Counted from the stretch's first letter, positions 17,953 through 26,562 are shown. The stretch: 64,000 nucleotides of DNA from Paenibacillus hunanensis (GCF_014645615.1 NZ_BMMB01000007.1:310001-374000), one strand, 5' to 3'. Program-made: numbers and translations. Notes: generated by a model not told the origin, from the sequence alone.

Positions 17953-18993
17953 ATGGAATCGTCCAACTATAATGATGCTCGTGTGATCATACGCCCGCGT
18001 GCCGAGCATGAAGCGCTACCTATGCCTTTACTATTGCTTGCTGATCCGGAGCCCGCAGCGATTGAGCGCTATGCTGCGCTGTGCCGCTGGTGGTTTGCTG
18101 ACGATGGGAATGAGATTGTTGGTGTATGCGGTGTGCTGGAGCGTAGCCGTGGCGCCTGGGAGATTATGAATATGGCTGTGTTGACTCGCTGCGAGGGTCA
18201 GGGGATCGGGAGCAGGCTGATGAAGGGCGTGCTTGCGGATCTGGATCATGAAGGCGCTATCGAGATCATCGTATGCACAGGCAATTCTAGCCTGGGCGCA
18301 CTCGCCTTTTACCAGAAAAATGGCTTTCGGATGGAGGCGATTGAGCCGGATTATTTTACTCAGCATTATGATGAGCCGATTATGGAAAATGGCATTCTAT
18401 GTCGTGATCGCATTATTTTGTGCAGGCGACAGACTAGCGATGCGCCTAAGGCTAAGCGTCCTGTCGTATTATCTGATTTTCAAGCGAGTGTCTCTGTCCG
18501 AATCGCACAAATTCGTGATGCTGGGCCATTAATTCGTATGAAGCGGCGGCTTGATGAACAGACGACCTTTATGCTGCTGGAGCCGGGTGAGCGCATGATG
18601 GGTGAAAGCGAGCAGCGAGATGTGATACGATATGCGTTGCGTAGCGCAAACTCGAATATTTTCCTAGCAGAATATGAGGGTCAGATTATTGGCTATCTGG
18701 AAGCGATGGGCGGCAAAGTGACGCGTAATCGTCACAGCGTCTATATTGTGGTCGGTGTACTACAGGAATATGCGAATCGCGGCATTGGTCGAAGATTATT
18801 CCAGACGATGATGCACTGGGCAGAGGATCGCGGTGTTCAGCGATTGGAGCTAACCGTCCAGTCTACGAATGCACGTGGTATTCATCTGTATCGCTCCCTC
18901 GGCTTCCATATCGAGGGCATCCAAAAGCAGGCATTGATCGTAGAAGGAAGTTATGTCGATCTGATTCAGATGAGCTTGTTGCTGTCGACATGA
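17953..18993 (+). CDS. Tandem GNAT acetyltransferase
   Basis: The 346-aa protein contains two GNAT folds. The first (1-155) has the acetyl-CoA loop in MAVLTRCEGQGIGSRLM; the second (180-346) has VVGVLQEYANRGIGRRLF and the C-terminal NARGIHLYRSLGF. Both carry the Q/RxxGxG/A motif, so both may bind acetyl-CoA. The substrate is unknown. GAAAGAAGTGAGCTGATC precedes the ATG. It sits 54 nt ahead of a thioesterase gene and may share its transcript. Confidence 0.88.
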   Translation: MESSNYNDARVIIRPRAEHEALPMPLLLLADPEPAAIERYAALCRWWFADDGNEIVGVCGVLERSRGAWEIMNMAVLTRCEGQGIGSRLMKGVLADLDHEGAIEIIVCTGNSSLGALAFYQKNGFRMEAIEPDYFTQHYDEPIMENGILCRDRIILCRRQTSDAPKAKRPVVLSDFQASVSVRIAQIRDAGPLIRMKRRLDEQTTFMLLEPGERMMGESEQRDVIRYALRSANSNIFLAEYEGQIIGYLEAMGGKVTRNRHSVYIVVGVLQEYANRGIGRRLFQTMMHWAEDRGVQRLELTVQSTNARGIHLYRSLGFHIEGIQKQALIVEGSYVDLIQMSLLLST

Positions 18994-19047
18994 ACGTTTG
19001 AGCCGGAATCGATTAAAGCACGATGGAATCAACAGGAGGAATAGAGA

Positions 19048-19449
19048 ATGACGGAGTGGCAAGAGATATTAGAAGCAAGTGAGCGAATGTACTGGGGATT
19101 GCTTGGCTGTAGACTGGTGGAAAGTCACCATGAATATATCAAAATTGCATTAACTGCAACAGAGCGTCACCTGAATCATATGCATATTGTGCATGGTGGG
19201 GTAATGATGTCTATGATGGATCAAGCGATGGGCATGATTTCGATGGCAGTACAGGGTGGGCAGCCATGTGTAACGACGAATATGAATACTCATTTTGTAC
19301 AATCGATGGGTGAAGGTGAGCTATACGCAATCGCTAGAGTGATCCATCAATCCGGTCGCACGATGACATTGCAAGCAGAGATTACGAATGAAGCAGGAGA
19401 GACAGGTGCCATTGCTACAGCTACATTTATCGCGACACGTAGCAAGTAA
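19048..19449 (+). CDS. PaaI-like hotdog thioesterase
   Basis: The 133-aa single hotdog domain has the catalytic-helix signature HIVHGGVMMSMMDQAMGM typical of PaaI/YdiI-type acyl-CoA thioesterases and a C-terminal beta strand series. The substrate acyl group cannot be read from sequence. AGGAGGAATAGAGA gives a strong ribosome site. It follows the tandem GNAT gene on the same strand. Confidence 0.88.
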   Translation: MTEWQEILEASERMYWGLLGCRLVESHHEYIKIALTATERHLNHMHIVHGGVMMSMMDQAMGMISMAVQGGQPCVTTNMNTHFVQSMGEGELYAIARVIHQSGRTMTLQAEITNEAGETGAIATATFIATRSK

Positions 19450-19498
19450 TGATAGCATTTTTGTATACCCTATAAATTGAATACCCGCATGATTCCTT

Positions 19499-19534
19499 TG
19501 CCGTGATGTCAAATTAAACATTGACCTCACGGCA
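19499..19534 (+). promoter_or_regulatory. Inverted repeat overlapping the nrtR-like promoter
   Basis: Arms tgccgtgatgtca (19499-19511) and tgacctcacggca (19522-19534) pair at 12 of 13 positions around a 10-nt loop. No T-tract follows, and the right arm covers the -35 of the promoter at 19521-19549, which is the layout of a repressor operator. A terminator of the thioesterase gene is the alternative. Confidence 0.55.
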
Positions 19535-19549
19535 TTAATAGTTCATAAT
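19521..19549 (+). promoter_or_regulatory. Promoter of the Nudix regulator gene
   Basis: TTGACC (19521-19526), a 17-bp spacer and CATAAT (19544-19549), 39 bases before the ATG at 19589. Both hexamers match consensus at five of six positions. Confidence 0.6.
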
Positions 19550-19588
19550 GATATTATCAAAAAGATAAAATGAACAGTGGTGATCATA

Positions 19589-20362
19589 ATGACGGACAAT
19601 AGTAAGCAGCATACGTACGATGTCAAAAAGTACCGCACCCCGGATGGCGCTCCCGCCGACATCGTCATGTTTACGCTAACCAAAAAGGAGCGCAAGACAT
19701 TCACGAAAACACTACCGCTGCGCGAATTGAAGGTCATGCTTATTCGACGCCGTTCCTGGCCTTTTGCTGGCAAATGGGCGCTTCCAGGTGGCTTCTCACA
19801 CGATGATGAATCCCTGTTTGAAGCGGCACAGCGTGAGCTTAAGGAAGAGACTGGCGTCGATGCACGTCACCTGGAATATCTCGGCGTATACAGTAAGCCG
19901 GGACGTGATCCGCGCGGCTGGATTATCTCACATGCTTTTTTTGCACTGGTAGAAGAGGAAATATTAGAAAAACGCCGTGCTGCTGATGATGCAGAAGAGG
20001 TAGGACTGTTTACGATTGAGGAAGCGCTGGATGAGCTGGAGCTGGGCTTTGACCATCATGATATTATTCGTGATGCATATATGCGGATTCAGGAGCAGAT
20101 GCTGAGCACTGTGATTGCGAAGAAGTTCCTGCCACCGGAGTTCACACTCAGTGAGCTATATCAGGTGATCAAGGCAGTTGTACCTGATTTTGAAGAACCG
20201 AATTTTATTCGTAAAATTACGTCGACGCGTAGTCGTAAAGGCATTATTGAGGAAGTGCGAGACGAGGATGGTAATCCGCTCAGCTCCAATCAATATTCAC
20301 AGCGTCCAGCACAGCTATACCGTTTTACAGGGCTTGTGCCGCGTTTATCGATTTATTCGTAA
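19589..20362 (+). CDS. Nudix hydrolase with C-terminal winged helix, NrtR-like
   Basis: The 257-aa protein has an N-terminal Nudix domain with a complete Nudix box (GFSHDDE-x7-RELKEETGV, near residues 63-85) and a C-terminal region of about 90 residues (FTLSELYQVIKAVV...NFIRKITS) resembling the winged helix of NrtR regulators. NrtR represses NAD-metabolism genes and releases DNA on binding ADP-ribose. The intact Nudix box predicts retained ADP-ribose pyrophosphatase activity, whereas many NrtRs have lost it. The two next genes are NAD salvage enzymes, which supports the assignment. A GTG at 19577 is an alternative start. Confidence 0.82.
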   Translation: MTDNSKQHTYDVKKYRTPDGAPADIVMFTLTKKERKTFTKTLPLRELKVMLIRRRSWPFAGKWALPGGFSHDDESLFEAAQRELKEETGVDARHLEYLGVYSKPGRDPRGWIISHAFFALVEEEILEKRRAADDAEEVGLFTIEEALDELELGFDHHDIIRDAYMRIQEQMLSTVIAKKFLPPEFTLSELYQVIKAVVPDFEEPNFIRKITSTRSRKGIIEEVRDEDGNPLSSNQYSQRPAQLYRFTGLVPRLSIYS

Positions 20363-20511
20363 TCGGATCGTAACGGTATCGCTATAGCAGCGATGATGTG
20401 GTATCAACGATATGATCGATGGATAGACAATGTTACTTTGTATCGGCTGAAAGCTATATCTGCATGCTTGATTAGTTTGCGTATATGTCCTAATTAAAGG
20501 GAGGCACAAGG

Positions 20512-21054
20512 ATGAGAGCCTTGATCGTTATTGATTATACGAATGATTTTGTAGATGGGAAGCTACCTGTTGGAGAGCCGGGAATCGCGATTGAAGCGAA
20601 AATTGCTGAGCTGACGGAGCAGTTTGTGAATATGGGTCACTGGGTTGTGATGGCAGTCGATCTGCATGAGGAACAGGACCCGTTTCATCCGGAAACGAAT
20701 CTGTTCCCGCCACATAATATTCGTGGCACCGAGGGTCGCGAGCTGTATGGTCGCTTGAAGTCTGTCTACGAGCAGCATCGTGAGCAGATATACTGGATGG
20801 ACAAAACACGCTATAGCGCATTTGCCGGCACGGATCTGGAGCTGCGCTTACGTGCACGAGGCATTACGGATCTGCATCTGATCGGTGTGTGTACTGACAT
20901 TTGTGTACTGCATACAGCGGTCGATGCGTATAATAAAGGCTTTAATATTGTGGTGCATGAGGATGCCGTTGCAAGCTTCAATGCGGCAGGGCATACATGG
21001 GCACTTGAACATTTTCGTACCACAATGGGGGCAAAGGTAGTCAAAAGTGGTTAA
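20512..21054 (+). CDS. pncA: Nicotinamidase (isochorismatase-like cysteine hydrolase)
   Basis: The 180-aa enzyme has the superfamily catalytic triad D8, K98 and C131 (GVCTDICVLHT), and a metal site D50, H52 and H59 in VDLHEEQDPFHPE. That metal site is typical of nicotinamidases, which turn nicotinamide into nicotinate. The pncB gene begins 101 nt downstream and uses nicotinate, and the NrtR-like gene precedes it, so the salvage role is well supported by context. AAAGGGAGGCACAAGG precedes the ATG. Confidence 0.88.
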   Translation: MRALIVIDYTNDFVDGKLPVGEPGIAIEAKIAELTEQFVNMGHWVVMAVDLHEEQDPFHPETNLFPPHNIRGTEGRELYGRLKSVYEQHREQIYWMDKTRYSAFAGTDLELRLRARGITDLHLIGVCTDICVLHTAVDAYNKGFNIVVHEDAVASFNAAGHTWALEHFRTTMGAKVVKSG

Positions 21055-21080
21055 AAGGTAATCAAGCCGGCATTTGCCGA

Positions 21081-21126
21081 ACGCTGCAATCTCTAATGTG
21101 ATGCGATTCACATAGAATTGCAGCGT
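21081..21126 (+). promoter_or_regulatory. Nested inverted repeat between pncA and pncB
   Basis: Outer arms acgctgcaat and attgcagcgt (21081-21090 and 21117-21126) enclose the perfect CRP/Fnr-type palindrome TGTGA-N6-TCACA at 21097-21112. No T-tract follows. It may be a regulator site or an mRNA hairpin separating the two coding regions. Confidence 0.5.
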
Positions 21127-21155
21127 GATCACGATCTTAAAGAGGTGGAACGACG

Positions 21156-22610
21156 ATGAGACAATATGGCCTAGCTTTACATACAGACAAGTATCAGATC
21201 AATATGATGTATGCACACTGGGTAAATGGTACGCACCATAAGCAAGCGGTATTTGAAGCTTATTTCCGTAAGCTGCCATTCGGTAATGGTTATGCAGTGT
21301 TTGCAGGTCTGGAACGCATTGTGAATTATATTAACAATCTGACCTTCCATGAGGATGAGATTGCTTTTCTGGCAGAGCAGGAGGAGCAGTATGATCCACG
21401 TTTTCTGGATGAGCTGCGTCAATTCCGTTTTCACGGTAATGTGTATGCGATGCAGGAAGGAGCAGTTGTTTTTGCCGATGAGCCGCTGATTCGTGTCGAA
21501 GGCACGATTATGGAGGCCCAGCTAGTCGAGACGGCGTTGCTTAACTTTATGAACTATCAGACGCTAATCGCAACCAAGGCATCGCGTATTAAGCAGGTAG
21601 CTGGAGACGATCTGCTGCTGGAGTTTGGTACAAGACGTGCTCAGGAAGCTGATGCTGCGATCTGGGGAGCGCGTGCTGCGTATATTGCAGGCTTCCACGG
21701 TACATCGAACGTACTTGCTGGTGCCAAATTCGGTATTCCTGCGAAGGGTACACATGCGCATGCGTGGGTACAGAGCTTTGGCAACGAGCAGGAAGCCTTT
21801 GACCGTTATGCTGCGGCATTGCCAGATGGCGTAACCCTGCTTGTGGATACATTTGACACGCTCGGTAGCGGTGTGCCCCATGCGATTCGTACAGCAAAGG
21901 AGCTGGAAGCACGCGGTAAAAAGATGAGCGCGATTCGTCTGGATAGTGGTGACTTATCGTATCTATCGATTCAAGCTCGCAAAATGCTGGATGAAGCAGG
22001 GCTTCCTTATGTGAAGATCGTCGCTTCGAATGATCTGGATGAAAATACAATTCTTGATCTGAAAGCACAGGGTGCTCGCATTGATACATGGGGTGTCGGT
22101 ACACAGCTGATCACTGCATCCGATCAGCCGTCACTTGGCGGTGTGTACAAGCTCGTCGAATGTGAAATCGATGGCGAGATGACGCCAGTAATTAAAATTT
22201 CTGCGAATCCGGAAAAGGTGACGACACCGGGAAGCAAGGATGTATATCGTATTATTAGCACAGGCAGCGGCAAAGCGATTGCCGATTATATCTGCTTCCC
22301 GGATGAATCGGAGCCGCGTGAGGGAAAACGACTCAAGCTGTTTAACCCGCTGCATCCGTATATTCGTAAATATGTGTCGGATTACGAAGCGGTAGCGATG
22401 CTACAGCCGATTTTCGTAGAAGGCAAGCAGGTATATGAGCTACCGGAGCTGGAGCAGGTTCGCGAATATCATCGTGCTCAATTGCAGCAGTTCTGGCCGG
22501 AATATTTGCGCAAGCTGAATCCAGAGATTTACCGTGTGAATATTAGCCCGAAGGCATGGGAAATGAAGCAGAAGTTGATCGCCGACCATTTACCAGCAGA
22601 AGAATCCTGA
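21156..22610 (+). CDS. pncB: Nicotinate phosphoribosyltransferase
   Basis: PncB makes nicotinate mononucleotide from nicotinate, PRPP and ATP, the entry of the Preiss-Handler pathway. The 484-aa protein shows the N-terminal ALHTDKYQINMMYAHW, the phosphoribosyl-site strand LLEFGTRRAQE, and the phosphate-binding GGVYKLVE near residue 328. The length fits the Gram-positive class. GAGGTGGAACGACG precedes the ATG. The product of the preceding pncA is its substrate. Confidence 0.95.
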   Translation: MRQYGLALHTDKYQINMMYAHWVNGTHHKQAVFEAYFRKLPFGNGYAVFAGLERIVNYINNLTFHEDEIAFLAEQEEQYDPRFLDELRQFRFHGNVYAMQEGAVVFADEPLIRVEGTIMEAQLVETALLNFMNYQTLIATKASRIKQVAGDDLLLEFGTRRAQEADAAIWGARAAYIAGFHGTSNVLAGAKFGIPAKGTHAHAWVQSFGNEQEAFDRYAAALPDGVTLLVDTFDTLGSGVPHAIRTAKELEARGKKMSAIRLDSGDLSYLSIQARKMLDEAGLPYVKIVASNDLDENTILDLKAQGARIDTWGVGTQLITASDQPSLGGVYKLVECEIDGEMTPVIKISANPEKVTTPGSKDVYRIISTGSGKAIADYICFPDESEPREGKRLKLFNPLHPYIRKYVSDYEAVAMLQPIFVEGKQVYELPELEQVREYHRAQLQQFWPEYLRKLNPEIYRVNISPKAWEMKQKLIADHLPAEES

Positions 22611-22624
22611 GCAGCACGCTATGA

Positions 22625-22668
22625 AAAAAGGCATAGTCTGAACCCGATGCGAACCGCTATGCTTTTTC
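22625..22668 (+). terminator. Terminator of pncB
   Basis: gcatag (22631-22636) pairs with ctatgc (22657-22662), extended by A-rich and T-rich flanks with one bulged G, followed by a T run. Confidence 0.7.
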
Positions 22669-22695
22669 TTAAACAGCATGATAGAAAGGATGATG

Positions 22696-23700
22696 ATGAG
22701 CATGACGGCAGCATTTCGCGCGTATGTATTAGAAAAGCAAGATGAGGAAGTACACGGCTCTATTCAAGAGCTAACGATGGAGCAATTACCAGAGGGTAGT
22801 GTGACGATCGCTGTACACTACTCGGATGTCAATTATAAAGATGGTCTGGCGAGCCTGACCAATGGTAAAGTAGTGCAGCAGTATCCATTCGTACCCGGAG
22901 TAGATCTGGCAGGTGAGGTGGTAGAGTCACAGGATGATCGCTATCAACCTGGAGATCTGGTGCTCTGTACGGGGTATAAGCTTGGTGTTAGTCATTATGG
23001 CGGATATAGCGAGTATGCACGCGTGCCCGGAGATTGGCTTGTGCCTTTGCCGACAGGGTTGGAGCCGAAGGAAGCGATGATGCTCGGTACGGCTGGATTT
23101 ACCGCAGCGATGTCTGTCGATGCGCTGATCCATGCCGGTGTAGAGCCGACATCAGGTCCTGTGCTCGTTACGGGGGCTACAGGTGGCGTGGGATCGGTAG
23201 CGATCTCGATCCTGAGTAAGCTTGGCTACGAGGTATACGCATCCAGTGGTAAGGTGGAGCAAGCACAATGGCTTCAAGAGCTGGGAGCGACCCACATCAT
23301 TTCACGCCAGGAAAGCGAGCAGCCGATTAAAGGGGCACTCGGTAAAACGACATGGGCAGGGATTATCGACGCAACCGGTGGAGCAGCATTAGGTGAACGC
23401 TTGAAAAGTGTAGCTTATCGTGGTGCTGTCGCGGTATCAGGCAATACAGCTGGTGTTAAGTTCGAAAGTAGCGTATTTCCGTTTATTTTGCGCGGTGTAC
23501 AGCTGATCGGTATTGATTCGGTTTACTGTCCTGCTGAGCTGCGCTCCAAGCTCTGGAAGCATCTAGCCACAGACTGGAAGCCAGACATGGTATTACGTCA
23601 GGGTATAACGGAATATAGCCTGAATGATGTTCCGAAGGCATTACAAACGGTGCTGAATGGACAGGCCGTAGGTAGACAGATTATTCGAATTGCGGATTGA
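22696..23700 (+). CDS. YhdH/YhfP family quinone oxidoreductase
   Basis: This zinc-free medium-chain dehydrogenase (about 334 aa) belongs to the YhdH/AcuI group, whose studied members reduce quinones or acrylyl-CoA with NADPH. It has the N-terminal GroES-like fold (SDVNYKDGLASL, VPGVDLAGEV) and the NADP-binding loop GATGGVGSVAISILSKLGY. Four in-frame ATGs (22678, 22690, 22693, 22696) precede a fifth at 22702; I prefer 22696, seven bases after AGAAAGG. It is monocistronic between two terminators. Confidence 0.85.
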   Translation: MSMTAAFRAYVLEKQDEEVHGSIQELTMEQLPEGSVTIAVHYSDVNYKDGLASLTNGKVVQQYPFVPGVDLAGEVVESQDDRYQPGDLVLCTGYKLGVSHYGGYSEYARVPGDWLVPLPTGLEPKEAMMLGTAGFTAAMSVDALIHAGVEPTSGPVLVTGATGGVGSVAISILSKLGYEVYASSGKVEQAQWLQELGATHIISRQESEQPIKGALGKTTWAGIIDATGGAALGERLKSVAYRGAVAVSGNTAGVKFESSVFPFILRGVQLIGIDSVYCPAELRSKLWKHLATDWKPDMVLRQGITEYSLNDVPKALQTVLNGQAVGRQIIRIAD

Positions 23701-23829
23701 AAAGCATCTCGTTTGCAGGTTGATCCTACAGAGTACTTCATACAGAGCATTGAATCGTTGTGATATTGGGTCTACATTGGGATGGTATATGCAACCTTCA
23801 ATGCTACAGCTAGCGATATCATAATAGTA

Positions 23830-23870
23830 AAGCCCCTTTCTGTCGAAGTCTGGCAGAAAGGGGCTTTTTT
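23830..23870. terminator. Strong terminator between the oxidoreductase and moaB
   Basis: A perfect 13-bp stem, aagcccctttctg (23830-23842) with cagaaaggggctt (23854-23866), lies between convergent genes. The T run after the right arm serves the plus-strand gene; A residues on the other side allow weaker use by moaB. Confidence 0.88.
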
Positions 23871-23909
23871 ATATGTTGAGAGCTACTATTTAGTAGGCAG
23901 AATGATGAT

Positions 23910-24422
23910 TTACTTTTTATAAATTTCACGCATCACATGACCAAGCTCTGGCAAAATAATTCGTTCCATCGCCAGCTTGACTGCACCTCGTGAACCAGGC
24001 ATAGAGAACACCGCAGTGCGACCGATCGTACCAGCAATCGCTCTGCTTAAAATTGCCGCTGAGCCAATATCCTCCGCAAAGCTCAAATAGCGGAAAATTT
24101 CCCCAAAGCCAGGAAGTTCCTTTGTCAGCAAACTTTGTACGGCTTCAAACGTCACATCACGTGGCGCAATGCCCGTACCGCCGGTTAGTAAAATCGCTTC
24201 CACATCGGGCTGCTCCGCATATTCATGTAATAGCTCGCGAATCTGTTCATAATTATCCTTTACAATCGTATAACCTGCGATTTCATAGCTATGCTCCAGC
24301 AGTAGCGACTGAATCAATTGACCACCCGTATCTGTATCTGGTGTACGTGTGTCCGACACTGTAATGACCATACATTTCACCGTATCAGGGGCTTCTGCCC
24401 GATGTTCATCTACCGAACGCAT
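23910..24422 (-). CDS. moaB: Molybdenum cofactor biosynthesis protein MoaB/Mog type
   Basis: The 170-aa protein is a MoCF-fold adenylyltransferase-like protein that activates molybdopterin (MPT-AMP synthesis). It has the family motifs VITVSDTRTPDTDTGGQ, LLTGGTGIAPRDVT (substrate loop) and FSMPGSRGAVKLAM. I chose ATG 24422, nine bases after GGAG; the upstream TTG at 24431 abuts that ribosome site. No other molybdopterin gene is in the window. Confidence 0.93.
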   Translation of the reverse strand: MRSVDEHRAEAPDTVKCMVITVSDTRTPDTDTGGQLIQSLLLEHSYEIAGYTIVKDNYEQIRELLHEYAEQPDVEAILLTGGTGIAPRDVTFEAVQSLLTKELPGFGEIFRYLSFAEDIGSAAILSRAIAGTIGRTAVFSMPGSRGAVKLAMERIILPELGHVMREIYKK

Positions 24423-24770
24423 CTTGATCAACTCCTTTGGGACTTAGAGATCGTCGATATCCAATATCTACAGGGATATGCGCTCATTCTACTACAGGCA
24501 GAATCATGCAAGCTCTCTCGTAGATATCCATCTATCTATGCTCGCTTTCATTTTAGCATACCCGCAAGTCAGAAATCACGAGTAGGTGACTGTCTTGCTG
24601 TTGCTGATAAGGCGTACAAAAATACAAGTATAAAATACGATGCAAACTCATGCTACAAACGATAGGGGATAGGCTTCGTTCCTTATATCCTTTATAATAA
24701 AGGGATATGGATCAATGAGCCAATAATCATGTCCTATGACGACATGTAGCATAATGATACGAACGGAGCG
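24423..24770. other. Divergent region moaB-cobW
   Basis: No gene is supported. A near-perfect palindrome at 24685-24708 (atatccttt, core taat, aaagggatat) is centred on a -10-like TATAAT (24693-24698), which could be a repressor-covered promoter of the CobW gene. I searched by eye for a Zur box and found no convincing one. Confidence 0.35.
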
Positions 24771-25940
24771 ATGATGATGACAGTACCGATTTATATTTTG
24801 TCTGGCTTTTTAGGGAGCGGAAAGACGACGCTGCTTCAGCAAATGCTGGAGAACTGGAAGGCAGAAGGCAAGACACCCGCAGTAGTAATGAATGAGATTG
24901 GAGATGTGAATCTGGATGGTATGATGCTGGATGGTGATGTGGCGATGGCAGAGCTGCTCAGTGGCTGTATTTGCTGTTCCAATCGAGCCGATCTGGGCAT
25001 GGAGCTGTACAATCTCATTCAATCAGGCGAGCCAGATGTCATTATAATCGAAGCCTCCGGTGTAGCAAATCCAGTGGAAATTCTCGATGCAGTGACTGAA
25101 ATCTCGCTCTACCATCGTATGGAGCTGCGTAATCTGATCACTGTCGTCGATGCAATGCATCTGTGGGAGCTGTACGAGCAGCAACAGGGCAAAACATATC
25201 GACTGATGCAGGAGCAGATTCGTGCCGCTTCGATATTAATCGTGAATAAGAGTGATCTCGTACAGCCCGAACAGCTAACACAGATACAGGAGATTGCACG
25301 TCGCTGGAATCCTTACGCACCAATGTATACGACAGTGCGTTGTGAACTGGATCGTGCGTTATATGAAGAAGCTCATCCATCCCTTGCCGCCGATAGCTCG
25401 GTACAGGCTGAAGTAGCTATGGTAGCGGAGAATACTACACCGAATGCCGGGACAAATGCTACCCATTCTCATGCTGACAATCATACGCATGATGAGCATT
25501 GTGGCTGTCATTCCGCAGCGATAGAAGACGATAGTACGACTGCTGAAATGGCTGCTTCTACCGAAGCTACCTCGTCCGAGACATCCGCTCATCAGCATGA
25601 ACATAATCACGATCATGATCATAAGCATGCCGGGTTGCATCATTCTCATGAACATGTGATGGTCTATACGCATTATTTTGAACAGCCGATTAACAGTGAA
25701 GCTTTTGAGCGATTGATTGCGAGCTTGCCGTCTGAGGTGTACCGTGCCAAAGGCATCTTAACATTTAGCGATACCAAAAGTCGCTTTTTGTTCCAGTATG
25801 CGTATCAGCAAAGTGATTTTATGAAAATTACACCGCAAAAGGAAGTGCCAGATGTCGCGGTATTTATCGGCGAGCATTTCGACAAACGCCATATTCAGGA
25901 ACAATTGCAGCTATTGGAGCAGCAGGAGACGAGTCTATAA
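24771..25940 (+). CDS. CobW/COG0523 family GTPase with His-rich insert
   Basis: COG0523 GTPases are metal chaperones (Zn, Co or others). The 389-aa protein has Walker A GFLGSGKTT (12-20), the metal-binding CxCC as GCICC (C66, C68, C69), the NKSD guanine motif near 158, and a CobW C-terminal domain. Between the domains, about residues 225-300, are two clusters extremely rich in His with Asp, Glu and Cys. Three adjacent ATGs follow GGAG, so the start may be 24771-24777. A Cys-rich copper-binding protein follows. Confidence 0.92.
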   Translation: MMMTVPIYILSGFLGSGKTTLLQQMLENWKAEGKTPAVVMNEIGDVNLDGMMLDGDVAMAELLSGCICCSNRADLGMELYNLIQSGEPDVIIIEASGVANPVEILDAVTEISLYHRMELRNLITVVDAMHLWELYEQQQGKTYRLMQEQIRAASILIVNKSDLVQPEQLTQIQEIARRWNPYAPMYTTVRCELDRALYEEAHPSLAADSSVQAEVAMVAENTTPNAGTNATHSHADNHTHDEHCGCHSAAIEDDSTTAEMAASTEATSSETSAHQHEHNHDHDHKHAGLHHSHEHVMVYTHYFEQPINSEAFERLIASLPSEVYRAKGILTFSDTKSRFLFQYAYQQSDFMKITPQKEVPDVAVFIGEHFDKRHIQEQLQLLEQQETSL

Positions 25941-25990
25941 GCTGTTCAGCAAGTATTCGACAGAGTTTCAACCGGAGTAAGTCGCGGGTA

Positions 25991-26072
25991 ATAGTTCAAT
26001 AATCACCCGGTGCCTGAACCCAGGCGCCTAGGATACGCTGGACGTTCATGCAGGGTACTTAATTTGAACTAT
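25991..26072 (+). promoter_or_regulatory. Structured leader before the copper-binding protein gene
   Basis: A perfect 9-bp stem atagttcaa/ttgaactat (25991-25999 and 26064-26072) closes 64 nt that hold an 8-bp hairpin ggtgcctg/caggcgcc (26009-26028) and ACCC/GGGT pairing. The closing stem ends at the ribosome site GGAGG (26076-26080). A competing 5-bp stem CGGGT/ACCCG (25985-25989 and 26005-26009) would disrupt it. I do not recognise a known riboswitch class. Confidence 0.4.
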
Positions 26073-26091
26073 ACTGGAGGTTGTTTATACG

Positions 26092-26439
26092 ATGTCTACA
26101 CCACATCAATACCGTCCTTACATCGAAGCTTGTGTTGAAGCGATGAATGCTTGTAATCTGTCCTATGTATCCAACCTGAAGCAGTATGATCTGGAAAAAC
26201 TATGCGACTGCATTCGTGTGAATCGCGATTGTGCAGAAGTGTGCTCTTTTACGATTCAAGCGCTGAGTCAAGGTAATGCATTTGCAGCAGAGATTGCGGG
26301 TCTATGTGCAAAAGCATGTGAAGCATGCATTGCAGAATGCTCTAAGCACGAGCAGACGCATTGTCAGGATTGCTTAGAGGCATGCCGTCGTTGTGCAGAA
26401 ATGTGCCGTGAGCTTGAAGGTTCGCTGGCGCTGGTGTAA
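26092..26439 (+). CDS. Four-helix-bundle copper-binding protein (DUF326/Csp-like)
   Basis: The 115-aa cytosolic protein has 15 cysteines in heptad-like spacing (LCDCIRVNRDCAEVC, LCAKACEACIAEC, HCQDCLEACRRCAEMC). This is the pattern of the DUF326/Csp3 proteins, whose four-helix bundle is filled with Cys thiolates and stores many Cu(I) ions. No signal or Tat peptide is present, so it is the cytoplasmic Csp3 type. GGAGGTTGTTTATACG precedes the ATG. Its neighbour is a His-rich metal-chaperone GTPase, and the leader between them is structured. Confidence 0.9.
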   Translation: MSTPHQYRPYIEACVEAMNACNLSYVSNLKQYDLEKLCDCIRVNRDCAEVCSFTIQALSQGNAFAAEIAGLCAKACEACIAECSKHEQTHCQDCLEACRRCAEMCRELEGSLALV

Positions 26440-26475
26440 TCATCACTACTTCTGTATTCTTATATTCGAACAGAT

Positions 26476-26562
26476 AAGCCATATTGTCGTGTTTCCAGCG
26501 ATCAGGTTGCTGCCTGCTCGTGTAGGGCGAATGCCTGTGGAAGAGCGAATATGGCTTTTTTT
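26476..26562 (+). terminator. Long-hairpin terminator after the copper-binding gene
   Basis: aagccatatt (26476-26485) pairs with aatatggctt (26548-26557), with nested TTCCA/TGGAA and CAGG/CCTG pairing inside and a seven-T tract. Confidence 0.75.

Noticed and set aside
24660..24770. Zur-type box upstream of the CobW gene
   Set aside because: The sequence gcataatgatacga resembles half of the consensus, but the second half is out of register.
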